In this document: piece after piece, positions 43,040 through 54,429 of the stretch | How positions within the stretch are numbered: the stretch's first letter is position 1 | Layout of the letters: each line of letters starts with the position of its first letter | Translations under genes and position numbers: made by a program | DNA from: Liolophura sinensis | Taxonomy: Eukaryota > Mollusca > Polyplacophora > Chitonida > Chitonidae | Direction: 5' to 3' | Assembly: GCF_032854445.1 (NCBI RefSeq) | Contig: NC_088298.1 | Coordinates: forward strand, 21,163,295 to 21,227,294 | DNA: 64,000 nt | The notes under the pieces: model-generated | The model's input: only the letters and a program-made list of their open reading frames with translations | Told to the model about the DNA's origin: nothing | Database searches by the model: none

Positions 43040-44022
43040 AAGCCCGGAGCACACGAGAGCTAGATACTTAGCAAAAATTCATTCGTGGTACTTGCCTTAA
43101 GCACGTAACTCTCGTCTGCGGTGGACTTTTCTGTAAGTTTTTGCCGTTTGAGGAGATGCGCCAAATATCTAACGTGTTTGACGATTTCTTTCATTCATAC
43201 ACGATGCCTTGCCGTGTGCGGCGAACGAAAGCTATCTCCTTTCAAGTAGCTGCCAATGCACATGCGTTTCCGGGTCACATGATCTGGAAGACGGCGGGCC
43301 ACAGCGACATGATAACATACGTTATATTAGAAAATATTGAATTATGGCCTGACCCTCCGACTTTATATGATGTTCGCACCTCAAGTTTCAAAAATCGGGA
43401 TTAGGAATCAGTACCCTATCAGCACTTCCGTTTCTCTAATGTAATTCTGTGTATTTTAGGGTGTAAAGTCTTTTTTCGCCTCTAGCCTGCCATTTTGAGT
43501 GTACAGGTGCATGCTTGGTATCAAAATGATGGAAATTATCTAAGATTTAGGTAGGTATGAATTTTAATAATGACAGTTTGAAATTCTGGGCGAAAAGACG
43601 CAAGGAGACAGGTGGTGATGAGGCTGTGAAAGACGTCCACTTGGCGTTGCTAGGAACCCCTCCCAGCAGCCGGCAAGGAAAGGTCCGGACGGTCAACCTG
43701 TGTCAAGATTTTTATGGCTGCTTTCTGACAGGCTGGGCCAGGTATACACCAAAGCTTATTGGCAATGTTTGCATTTCTATATTCACAACACACAGATGTC
43801 CGCTTTGATCGGTCGTCTGCTATTATCATGTGGTTGTGGACTGCAAACGGCAAGGCATCGTGCATGAATAAAATAAATTATCACACATGTTAAATATTTG
43901 GCACATCTCCACAGAAGGCAAAAACTTACAGAAAAGTTCACAGCAGACGAGAGTTCCGCGCTTAAGGCAAGTGCCAGGAATGAATTCTTGCTAAGCACAT
44001 AGCTCTCGTGTGCGCCGGGCTT
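43040..44022. mobile_element. 983 bp non-autonomous TIR element
   Basis: The first ~180 bases (AAGCCCGGAGCACACGAGAG onwards) match the last ~180 in reverse with modest divergence, ending CGCCGGGCTT. TA flanks both sides (43038-43039, 44023-44024). The interior contains a repeat-D copy. The intact neighbour at 44322-44430 reads ACGTAACCGG where this copy reads ACGTA-element-TAACCGG, defining the insertion point. No transposase frame is visible. Confidence 0.9.
43405..43765 (+). repeat. Repeat-D copy 2, inside the TIR element
   Basis: Matches 28578-28935 over its whole length, including GTAATTCTGTGTATTTTAGG, GGAGACAGGTG and CCCCTCCCAGC. An 83-codon frame (43557-43808) spans part of it; similar codons appear in copy 1 but with frame breaks. 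Confidence 0.82.
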
Positions 44023-44063
44023 TAACCGGTGAAATCCGGCCTCTAATCAGTTTCCCTCAGTTA

Positions 44064-44319
44064 CACTCAAAAAATTAATATGTTGATTCTAACAGAAGGT
44101 CTGTTGTCTGAGTGATGCCAGAATGTATTCTGTTATTACAGCACAAAATTGTGTCACATGCAACATAAATTCCTGTGAGTATAATAGAATCTTTATGTTG
44201 AATTAATAGAATATGTGTGCCACATTTCATAGACTAATCTGCTACATTAACAGAATACATTCTAGCATCTCTGAGATAACGTACTTTCTGTTAAATTTAA
44301 CAAATTAATATTTTGAGTG
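44064..44319. mobile_element. MITE-A copy 5 (best preserved)
   Basis: A 256 bp element, palindromic almost throughout, from CACTCAAAAAATTAATATG to TTAATATTTTGAGTG, TA-flanked at 44062-44063 and 44320-44321. The arms meet near CAACATAAA...TTTATGTTG in the centre. Confidence 0.92.
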
Positions 44320-44430
44320 TATACAGCAGAGGGAATAAACCCACAGCAATGACGACACTAGTGATGTACTGGCAAACGGTCACACGTAACCGGTGAAATC
44401 CGGTCTCTTCTCAGTTTCTCTCAGTCACAT

Positions 44431-45069
44431 GTGGTTGCTATTATAACTGTTCATGTATGAATGTCATACATAGGGGCAATGTACGAATCTTTCAAGTGGC
44501 TTAAGCAAGGGAAAAAATTTATACAGTGATGTTAACAGAGTCACTTGCCACTTAAAACTACTTAATTCGTCAATTCCTGACGAGTGTTAAAAACCTTCGT
44601 TTTTCTTCCACTCTTAAAGTTAAAATGTTAACATGCCATCCTTTTTTGAGTCTTAAAATAAGACAACATGTGAACTGCAGTAAAATGTGAGTGACAAAAT
44701 TTCAAAAAGTTACGCTATGTAATTTATTGTTTACAAATAGTAACATGATGGTAAGTTACAAGTCTTTTTTTAAACATTTTAATATGAAACACCTTAGGAA
44801 GATAAGAACACCTGAAAATGAGACTTTGACATTGGGATTACAACAGTTTCTGTGTGTACCATAAACTTTGCATATATCAAACATAATAAATGCTTTCCTT
44901 TCTTTAAAATGTTGTGAAACTGTTGGATTTAACGTTGTTAAAGTCATATTGCTTGTATTCAACATACTTACAAATATGTTAAATTGACAGAATGCTATAT
45001 TTTCCGAGTAAGAAAATAGGTTATATTCTTACTGCAAACTATTATGTTAAACATGACAAAGTTTGTGTG
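44431..45069. other. Non-coding, AT-rich
   Basis: No gene recognised. Some short motifs resemble degraded MITE-A sequence, but not convincingly. Confidence 0.3.
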
Positions 45070-45306
45070 AGGGTCTCCGTGCCCAAGGGGTTTAGCGAGC
45101 AAGCGTGGCGCAATGACCCAGGAGCCTCTCACCATGCGGTTGCAGCGAGTTCAAGTGCAACTCGTGCTCGTTCATACGTGGCAAGATCTTCCATCAACCT
45201 GCGGATGAGTTTCCCCTGGGCTCTGCCCTGTTTCCTACCACCATAATGCTGGCCGCATTCGTATAACTCAGCTATTTTTGAGTATGGCATTAAAACACCA
45301 TACAAA

Positions 45307-45341
<35 letters not shown>

Positions 45342-45353
45342 ACAAACAAACTT
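45070..45353 (+). mobile_element. SINE-1, near full length
   Basis: Head (GGGTCTCCGTGCCCAAGGGG, GCGAGTTCAAGTGC), body (TGGGCTCTGCCCTGTTTCCT) and a long AAATA tail of about ten units. The A-box region has diverged. Confidence 0.88.
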
Positions 45354-46835
45354 GTTTTCTTCGTACAGAATGCCTTGTTTGGCGAAACGAAGTATTAATT
45401 CCATAGCATAGTACTGCAGGAAAATAATATATTCCAGAATCATTTTTAGAGCGCATTAAATATAACAGATTATTTTTAAAGTGTGTAACATTTCCATTTT
45501 AAGTGTGTAGGGTGGACGCGCTCTCCCTTAACAATATAAATATATTATTGTCTTACATTCCAAACAATATAAAGCACTAACTTTCTGACGTACGATAGAA
45601 ATTTCTATTTTCACACGTAAGAATTTTGTTTCTAAAGACAGTTTCGTAATCTAGGGGTCTGTATATCAAATGACAGATTCTTTACACTGCATTTTTTCAA
45701 GCATCCACAGTTTCGGAACTTGGTGAAAATAAAATCCGTGCTTAACGGCTGACCACACCGTCTTCGATAGCAATGGCGTACAGACTCCAGCTTTATATTT
45801 ATAAAACTCAGTTAAGGCAAATATTGGTAATTTATAGATATACTCACAGCCTATACTCTCCCGAATTTCCGATCCTGTGTCAGGTTTTGTTTATACATCA
45901 CTCTGATTTGCCTTTTTAAACTGAATATGTCCGGGGTTACAGGCAAATGTCACCCGTCGGGAACTGCACAGCTCTCTTTAAACACAGGCGCCAGCCACCC
46001 GCCAAGCAATCGGCAAGGCGTAATGAATGATCGCCTTCGTTTACCTCTGTAAACTCCTTTACCTAACTCTATCGACGGAAGCTCGCCGCGGTAGCGGAAC
46101 AGTGATGTTATAACAGTTAAACGTTCTGTTAGCAGAGGCTCTACTTCTTCATTCCAGTTTGAACCATCCACGGCGTTATATCCAAATTATAGTGACTGCA
46201 TCGATGACATCGAGGCCAGACGTATAATATGACAGAAAAACGCCGAGTGTACGGAGAAAACAAGGGGCCGTCTTACAATAACCCGGTCGTCCCGGTCCAA
46301 TGCCAAAGCAATGCTGGCTCTGTGATCCCTGGCACTTTGTGTCTTGTCCACATGGCAAAAGGCTTCGCTGGGAACACAGGATTGCCGTAGAGATATATTG
46401 AACTGCTTTGTCGGTTTCCATGGCAACGTATTCCTTTACCCATTTAGCGCTCAACTATACTTCGTATTTGCGAATCTCGTACTGTAGTCACGACATAATG
46501 AATGGCCGATATGTTTAGGTATAATATTATCGGATACTAGTAACATCCGAGCTCTTTCAATAGGTTTGCTCGCCGCAAATATTCACGATCACGAAGCAAA
46601 ACGATCACGAACTCAGAAACACAGTTACAAGTACAGGGGTCCGTTAACGAGACAACCACGGTTTGTTCAGTTATTTCCACTAAGCCGGACAACACCATTG
46701 TTCAGGACAATCCGTAGAGTCTCATCTTCAGTCACGTACACGATAGCGGCCACGGTCAAGAATTTTGGTAATTATTTTCAACAATCAGAGAAAAAGAAAG
46801 TGCAGAAGAGATGTCCCTAAAGTAATGACACCGAT
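45354..46835. other. Non-coding, slightly GC-richer middle
   Basis: From about 45940 to 46450 GC is higher and minus-strand frames of 73-92 codons appear. A potential 91 bp minus exon (46277-46367) has AG and GTAAGA borders, but all three frames are open, so it is not supported. Confidence 0.25.
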
Positions 46836-47560
46836 CTTTATTTATTTATTTATTTATTTATTTTTTCAATCGTTCGTTCATTCAATTGTTCATTCATTCA
46901 GTCAATGAATTCGCTTGTTTTTTGTTAATTTATATCTATAATCAAGAATTTATTTTTTAATTTTGTTTATTTTATCCATTGCGTGATTCCTTCATTCATT
47001 TCTTTATTTCATTCATACGCTTCGTTCATACTTCGTTAGTACATTCATTCATGTATGCATTCATTTATTCATTAATTTTTGACACCATTGTTAACAGAAG
47101 AGAAAGAGATGTCCGCAAAGTAATAACAAGTCCAAAAGAAATTAATGGTAAACGACATAATTGACATTATATTCCTTTTTCCATTCGTTTTTCATTCATT
47201 CATTCTTCCAATCGTTCATTCATTTCTTTGTTTCGGCCATTCGTTCATTCATTCATTCATTCATTCTTCCCATCGTTCATTCATTCATTCATTCTTCCAA
47301 TCGTTCATTCATTTCTTTGTTTCGTGTGTTTATGCTCATAGTCACTGAATTCGCTTGTTCGTTTATTCATTAAAATCGATAATCATAAATTTGATTTTTT
47401 TATTTTGTTGATTTGACCCAATGCATGATTCATTAATTAACTAATGAACCAATTAATTAATTAGTTAATTAATTAATTCCTTCATTGATTCATACGCTAG
47501 TTCGTTATTACATTCGTTTATAGATTCATTCATTTCTTCACTTATTCATTTCACAACTGT
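46836..47560. repeat. ATTC/TTCA low-complexity region
   Basis: Clusters of TTCATTCATTCATTC and ATTT/TTAA repeats separated by short unique stretches; Phe/Ile/His/Ser-rich frames here are artefacts. Confidence 0.85.
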
Positions 47561-48097
47561 ATTTCTGCAGTATTAAGCCATAATCCCTCATTCATTTATT
47601 TGTTTGTTGACCCTCTTCTTTCCCTCTTCATTCATTTCTCTGCCTTGACAAGCACTATCACGCTAGAGAAAAAACTGTGCCAAGAAAAGCCTTCTCTCCC
47701 TTTATAAACACAGGCTTTTCGACGGAGACAGAAATCCAATTAATGTCGTTTTTTCTCCCACAAATCTCAACCGATCGCAATTCCACTCAAATCTAAACAG
47801 CTCAGTTTCTAAAGCGGTCCAGATGTAAAGTTCCCTGGTGGAAATCGACATCTGCAAATGGCGTCTCATGCACGCCAGCCTCGGCTTGATAAAATCGCTA
47901 TGAGTTAAGAAGTACTCGCTGTTATTTGATGCCCGACGTGAGAGTTCGAGTCAAGTAGCTCTGTTGGAACCCTCAGAGTGTGAGAGCTCTTTCGTCAGCC
48001 CTAATACATTGCTCCAATTAGAAGGATTGCATCAGAACTGTAAACAATTTAAAAGGGTTTAATTTCAAACCTGATAAAGCGCCTCGTTTTGTCGTTT

Positions 48098-48290
48098 TGT
48101 TTATTTATTGGTGTTTAACGAAGAGCTCAAGAATTTCTCACTGATATGGCCGCGGTGAGGTTTATGAGTGGAAGAAGCCGTAGTGCTCGGAGTAAACCAC
48201 CGACTGATACCTGACGGACTTCCTGGTTTAAAGCTGCAGCCGGTGCAGTGATAGCGAGATTCGAGCCCGCGACCTCATCATCCCGTTTTG
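48098..48290 (-). mobile_element. SINE-1-like element with a different head
   Basis: Reversed tail (TTTATTTATTGGTGTTTAAC) and an altered body (CTCAAGAATTTCTCACTGAT) end in a distinct tRNA-like head complement, GCGAGATTCGAGCCCGCGAC, which is a good reversed B-box. Looks like a related subfamily or recombinant. Confidence 0.6.
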
Positions 48291-48397
48291 CGTTTTATCC
48301 GAACAAGCTCCGAACACAAAGACGAAAACGCAACACACCTTTTCTATTTAACTAAGCTCATTAGAAATGTGTTAACCACGTTTTTATTTAGTGATTT

Positions 48398-48800
48398 ATT
48401 TATTTGAATGTTTCTTTAACGACAAGCTAGACGTCTTCGGCAGAGCTTTTCATTTTGGGAAGCAACATTTGGCGATTAACTCTCGCTCTCAACCATTTAT
48501 TGGAATACTTTCTTAACGGCACTTTATACTCAATAAGCCTTGTTTATTGACGACTGGTGTCCACAATGTAACATTCAGAGAGTGTCTTGAATAGTGTCGT
48601 CGGCAGAGCTTTTCGATGAAGTAGCATTTTGGCCATCGACTCTCGCTCTCAACTATTTATTTGAATGTTTTTTTAACGGCATGTCAGACTCAATAAGACC
48701 TGTTTATGGGTCACTGATGTCCTTAATGTAAGGCATCATGACTGGTGTCGCCGGCAGGGTTTTTCAGTGAAACAGCATTTTGGCGATCGACTTTAGCACT
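48398..48800. repeat. Three diverged long tandem units
   Basis: The motif TTTATTTGAATGTTT(C/T)TTTAACG recurs near 48400, 48496 and 48656, each followed by GCAGAGCTTTTC- and GGC(G/C)ATCGACT-like stretches. Units are about 100-160 bp. Confidence 0.7.
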
Positions 48801-49129
48801 GAGCTCACAAACAACTTTCTGTGACACTTCAGTGTTCCCAGTTCCTCTTTTTCGAAAAAGAGATCGCTGAATCCAAGACTCACGGATTTGAGTTGTTTTT
48901 TCTTTACTCGTTTTCATTCATGTACTTTATCTTGAATCCGTTAAAGTTTGTTTATTCCACTGTTCTATTTTTTGTCTAATCTCTTCCGTCCTGTCTTTCG
49001 TCTCTTCGTCCATCCGTGTTTCCGTGTTCTTTCAATCAAATATTTATTATTAAATAGCAGTCTATAGTTTCTTATTTATTCGCTTCAATCGTCGATTCAA
49101 ACTTAAAATCACACTGGCTAATCTTTTTG

Positions 49130-49650
49130 ATGGGTTATCTATTTATTCATTCATTTTTAGTGAATCACCTATTCATTGACACACTTTTAGGGAATCATCT
49201 ATTCATTGGCTCGTTTGTCTGGTGAATGACCTGTTCAATGGCTCACTTGTTTGGTGAATCACTTATTCATTTGCTCACTTGTTTGGAGAATCACTTATTC
49301 ATTTGCTCACTTGTTTGGAGAATCACTTATTCATTTGCTCACTTGTCTGGTGAATCACCTATTCACTGGCTCACTTGTTTGGTGAATCACTTATTCACTT
49401 GGCTCACTTGTTTGATGAATCGTCTATTTATTTGCTCACCTGTTTTGAATCATTGTCGTATTTTTTAGGTGAATCATCTTAACGTATCACCTAATAACTG
49501 GCTCACTTGTTTGGTGAATCACCTATTAACTGGCTCACTTATTTGCTGGATCTGCTATTCATTGGCTAATTTGTTTGGTGAATCCCCTTTTAACTGGCTC
49601 ACTTATTAGGTGAATCATCCCAGTAAATCGCCTATTCATTTGCTCACTAG
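49130..49650. repeat. 32 bp minisatellite
   Basis: Tandem units of GAATCACTTATTCATTTGCT plus CACTTGTTTGGA/T, regular in the middle and diverged at both ends. Confidence 0.9.
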
Positions 49651-49654
49651 GTGA

Positions 49655-49812
49655 ATCATATGTGTACTCCTGATTAAAAGGTGTCATTTTGTGTACACTC
49701 ACTCACATATGTGTACTCCTGATTAAAAGGTGTCATTTTGTGTACACTCACTCACCATATGTGTACTCCTAATTAAAAGGTGTCATTTTGTGTACACTCA
49801 CTCACCATATGC
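49655..49812. repeat. ~50 bp tandem repeat, three units
   Basis: Three nearly identical units of ATATGTGTACTCCTGATTAA and AAGGTGTCATTTTGTGTACA. Confidence 0.95.
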
Positions 49813-50523
49813 ACACTGTAAATCCGCCAAGCGGATCCTGTCTATATTATATGAGCAGGAATAAATGATTCCACTATCCAATGAATAAATTAGCACCTCT
49901 CCTTTCCCTTCCTAATTCCACTAATCCATCCTAACAGGTTTGGAATAACACGTAATGTCTGATATCTTGTTGTAAAGTACACTTATCACGTCGACAATGT
50001 AACAGATTGTAAAGATTGGGCGAGGCAGTGGCTTGACGCGGGACTTGCCAAAACCTTCACCTACAAAAAAACTTGGTCATATCGACCTCTCTCAGACGTC
50101 ATTAGTTTCTCTGGCAGTACTATACCCTGGACTTCTATGTCTGTGTATTCTTGTCGGCCTGGCTCACTCGACTTGTCTACCAAATGTACAGCCTTAATTT
50201 CGTTAAAAGCCCCTTCGCCTGCCGTTGCTTTGTAACATTACGCGTACATTCGAACAGAGCCATTCATGATCTGACTAATTTCGTCTGTCCCAATCTGTGA
50301 TGTGCAATGAATTGTGCAATCGTGGTGTTTACAGCATAATCTGCACCTTCGGGGCGGGGTGGGGGTCGGGCTGGTGTTTAAGATTACTATGTTGGGACCT
50401 CATGTTCAAAATTATGGCACTGGTAGGGTGAAGAAGTACATGAAATATACTTGAATTCGGCGTAATACGTGAAATAAATAAATAAATAAATGGATAAATA
50501 AATAAATACATACTTGGTTTTTT
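49813..50523. other. Non-coding with a possible SINE-1 remnant
   Basis: An AAATA run at about 50472-50510 preceded by GAAATATACTTGAATTCGGC looks like the decayed 3' end of a SINE-1 copy. Nothing else recognised. Confidence 0.4.
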
Positions 50524-50762
50524 ATTTTCACGTCGTACTTAACAAATTTTCGTTCATGTGACTACGAGGAGTCATTAGATGCGTGTATATATGCGTGTGT
50601 ACATAAACTGTGTCTTTTTGTGGCAGGGCGAGTCCATGTCGTCAAAGTCCTGCTGCCACTGAAATATCATGCCGAAGACACCCCACCCAGTCACAGTACA
50701 CTGACACATGCCCAACCAGTCCCGAAACCTCGCTCTAACCTCTCAGAGCTGAGTTTTCATCT
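50524..50762 (-). mobile_element. SINE-3, minus orientation
   Basis: 3' end (CACGTCGTACTTAACAAATT, GACTACGAGGAGTCATTAGA) then body (CTGCTGCCACTGAAATATCA, TGCCGAAGACACC, CCTCTCAGAGCTGAG). Head missing. Confidence 0.78.
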
Positions 50763-51179
50763 GCAATGTCGTTCAAATGACAACGAATCAAAAACAAACA
50801 CATGTTGAATATACAAAGGATATGAATTCAAGACAGTGATGTTTTACGATGATGTGAACTGGATGACACCCAATGACAGGATAAACCTTGTAATGAGCAG
50901 TGGCACAAAGACACATGGGTTTCCTAATGAAACAAGTTACAATCATGTTTGTATCGTTTCTTTTGAAGGTCAGTATATTTTATTCCATAAACCAGGAATG
51001 ATTGGATTCCATGGCGATTTTCTATCATTACGGCGATTGCTCCATTTCATTTTTGATGCATGCCATAGTTAATAATTCATTGAAGATATATTTCTTGTTT
51101 TTAACTGGTCGATACAGGCTAAATCAATCCAGCCCTAACAGTTTCCATCAAGTCTTACTACACCGTACCTTTTCAAGCC

Positions 51180-51245
51180 CCTCCCCCCCCCCCCCCCCAA
51201 AGGCCCCCACTCCAACTCCCCTCCCCATCCTCTGCCCAAACCCCC
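51180..51245. repeat. C-rich low complexity
   Basis: A run of about 17 C within a CCC-rich stretch. Confidence 0.9.
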
Positions 51246-51511
51246 CCGGCAGCAATTACGCCAGGCAGAGATTGCTGTTAACACGGATAACGTAATGACC
51301 CACAGGAATTATTCATGCGCTCGGATATTTCATGCATCACGCATTTGCTTTGAATCCTTCCCCGTATATTTATCAGGAGGCTTCTACTTTTTCAAATAGG
51401 CTGCGGAGATAGCCTGTCCGACAGATCAAGCTACAAAACAGCTTATTAGCTATGTATTCCTCTTGGGTTGGATTGGAATAAATAAGTGAATGCAGGAGTG
51501 TCTTCTAGTTT

Positions 51512-51700
51512 ATATTTATTTATTTATTTGTTTGATTGAACTTTTACGCCGGACTGAGGAATATTTCATTTGTACGAGGGCAGCTACATTACATTGGGGG
51601 AGGAAACCGGGAAGAGCCCGGGTGAAACCCACGGCCCTCCGCAGGTTTCTGACAGACCTACCCACGTACGACCGGAGAGGAAGCCCAGCATGAGCTGTAC
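51512..51700 (-). mobile_element. SINE-1, minus orientation, head lost
   Basis: TATTTATTTATTTGTTTGAT, TTTTACGCCGGACTGAGGAA, GAAACCGGGAAGAGCCCGGG, CGACCGGAGAGGAAGCCCAG; stops at GCATGAGCTGTAC. Confidence 0.85.
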
Positions 51701-51989
51701 TCAGAGGCTAGATCAGGGCTTTTTGACAAAAAAGGATCAGCACAAAACCATTGCATGGGCTGGAATAGCCTTTGCAATTAAAACTTTCACAAACTATCTG
51801 CATCGTCTTAGGGTTTAAAATCGGTAATAAAGTTCCGAAAATTTGTACAGCCCTTAATTATTCTCAAATTCAAATTTTAGAATAATTTTAACAGTGTGAA
51901 TAGTGCAGGTAAGAGTCAGGAGATTTATGAGGTTATTGCTTGTTGTGAGAGAAACGGGGGTGAAACAATCAATGACATGGGGGCAGACA

Positions 51990-52245
51990 GTTAGAATCGG
52001 AACTCACTTAGCACTTCCGTTTGTAATTCGAAAGTAATCTCGTGTATTTTAGGGTGTAAAGTCTGACTTTAACTATCAGCCGGTTGTTTTTGGTGTTCAG
52101 ATTCATGCTTGGTGTAAAAATAATGCAGTCTAAACTTTGAGCAGGTATGGCTTTTATGGATGCAAATGTGAAATTCTTGAGGAGATGATACAATTAAGGT
52201 GGTCAGGTAGTGACGAAGTTTCCAATGACAGCCCCCTTGACCTTT
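51990..52245 (+). repeat. Repeat-D copy 3, diverged
   Basis: Shared landmarks with copies 1 and 2: TAGCACTTCCGTTTGTAATT, GTGTATTTTAGGGTGTAAAG and CATGCTTGGTGTAAAAATAA. Confidence 0.6.
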
Positions 52246-52478
52246 CTAGTACTGAGTGTGTCCATTTGTGTATAATATTTATTCACGCTTGTTACCCTTG
52301 ATGAATATGTAGGAAACTAACCACAGGAACTGCTGGACTGGCGATAGGTGAATTGCTTTAACAGCAGCCCGTTTAGAATAAACATAGAATAAACACGCAA
52401 TTGACCAATCACAAGCAGTATTGCTGCAAATAGGTCAACCGCATGTCCCAAATTTGGTTACAAATGTTCAATCTTCCT

Positions 52479-52496
52479 GTGACGTCATGACGTCAC
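52479..52496. promoter_or_regulatory. Perfect 18 bp palindrome of two CRE-like sites
   Basis: GTGACGTCATGACGTCAC contains two overlapping TGACGTCA CREB/ATF consensus sites and is its own reverse complement. A similar pair (GACGTCATGACGTC) occurs at 98-111. Confidence 0.4.
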
Positions 52497-53944
52497 AATT
52501 GCTTTGTCACGAGAAGAGGTGGTTTGACATTGGATGTGTTGGATCCATCCACTGGCATGTTGCATAGAAGCCTCTGCTACAAAACAATAGGCCTACTAAT
52601 CGACAAGCAGAAAAAAAAGGCACGATCCAAAGAACTTAGGAAAATATATCTAAAACTAGCAGGGAGTCACATTCGCCTTTCCTTCCCGACCAGGAAAGTT
52701 AATAGTGGTGACCTCTGCGGACTGGCCTTTCACCAAACATTTCAGGGCTGAGTACCAGAATTCTGGTAATGGACAATTACATACGGGAACCAGACGAAGA
52801 GTATCCGCGATCAATTGCAAACAAAACATTACCCCATTGACCTGTACATTTCCTCGGGTTTTGGGGCTTCGTAATTACCGGCAGGGCAGATTGATGTGTT
52901 CCCTTAGTTACTAATCACGTGAAAGAGTCTGGAAGGTAGTCCTAGCTCTATATACATAGATCAAAGACGACCTCCAGGGAATTGTATGGTCGTCTGTAAA
53001 ACGTACGAGTCAGCCGTTTTTTCATCCGCGCATACTGGAAAGGTACGAGTATACCGACTATAAATATAATCCCGGAATCGTCAAGAGAAACGGAGCGACA
53101 TTTATCAAAGGGGAATAAATCCAGCCAATTATTGAGATCCATCTGTTGCCACGGGTAAAGTTTAATTGTTTTGCTGACTGGTTTTTAACGCCTGTATCAG
53201 AATAGATTCACACAGCAGTATATCATGAATTCGGTTGATATAGACTTTTATCACACTGTATATCTAGGAATCCACTGATTGTAGTGGCTGGGTTAACACG
53301 ACGGGACAATAAATAGTGAGCAAAACAGTTGTTTGCATATGTGGGGAGGCTGGAGCGACCAGCTTAAAGCGCAAACCTTCAGCAATTTACTGGTGGACAT
53401 TTCCACGTATGACGCACAGACACACATATATATTGGTGAAAGGCGAATTGTCTTCAACGACCCGCAGAAGATTGCACGATCGGCCGCTCCAGTGACGTCG
53501 ACACCTCGTGGTTCAGACACCTTACCACTCGTCCTGACCCACGACTCCCCAATACACAATATGTTAGGCTAGGTTGATAATGAGAATTGCTGAAATATGA
53601 TCTACTACCAGCTATGTATAGTCCGAGATGTCACGAGACATCTGATTGTGCTAACCACATGGTTCTCAGACCAATCGTTTTAGCTCCACTGACTTCATTA
53701 TCTGAGATAACACACAGAAATTGACACATCTCCCAAATTCCCGCCTCTGTAAGTATCGCTAGCTGCATATCTGATAAGCGGATCTGGATTGTATCGGCTA
53801 AACCACTGACCTGTCTGTAACGAATGAGTTGATGCCTTCGACTCCTACTCAGTCTAGCTGAACTGTAGCAATATACATGTATTCCTTTACCAAAAAATAA
53901 GAAATATTTCACTTCGTGGTGATGGCGATTGTACAAATATGAAC
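52497..53944. other. Non-coding, nothing recognised
   Basis: Short frames only (up to 101 codons). Region 53340-53430 weakly resembles 60640-60740 (TCCACGTATGACG versus TCCACATTTGACG). Confidence 0.3.
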
Positions 53945-54222
53945 GAATAAGTACTTAGTGAGAGTGTTGTTGCTGCCTCACTGGGCGCTCAGCACTAAAG
54001 AGGTTAGAGCAAGGAAACAAGACTGGTTGGCCCGGTGTCAGTATAATGTGACTGGGTGCGGTGTCACGACTGGTGTCTTCGACATGATGCTCCAGTAGCG
54101 GCAGCGCTTTGGCGGCATGGATTCATCTTGCTACAAGAAGGTACTATATACGTACACACACTTAATGGCTCCTCGTCATCACATGATTGAAAAATTGTTG
54201 AGGACGACGTAAATAATCGACG
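53945..54222 (+). mobile_element. SINE-3, 5'-truncated
   Basis: GGGCGCTCAGCACTAAAGAG, GACTGGTTGGCCCGGTGTCA, GGTGTCTTCGACATGATGCT and a 3' end ATTGTTGAGGACGACGTAAA. Head missing. Confidence 0.85.
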
Positions 54223-54429
54223 TGATAATCGTCAAGACACCGCATCATATCATACGATGGCGGCATTTTGGATAATGTGCACGTGGATCTGCATGGTTGT
54301 GTTGCACTTCACAATTTGCAATGATACCTGTTAGTCTAATTTAGTTTAGTTTATGTTTCTTTCCGTAAGAGTACAACTTATTCATACAATGTGAGAAAGG
54401 CCGTGTGAACCGTATTCAGTTTCTATGCA

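Larger units (their letters stand above)
42960..44430. repeat. Tandem duplicate hosting two mobile elements
   Basis: A ~110 bp segment (CTCACAGCAGTGACGACACT to CCGGTGAAATCCGG and CAGTTTCCCTCAGT) occurs twice: split at 42965-43039 and 44025-44061, and intact at 44322-44430. The split copy is interrupted by the inverted-repeat element, and MITE-A copy 5 lies between the two copies. Confidence 0.8.

Noticed and set aside
46277-46367. Possible 91 bp minus-strand exon with Cys-rich translation
   Set aside because: Splice-like borders exist, but all three frames are open and no family matches, so reading frame gives no support.
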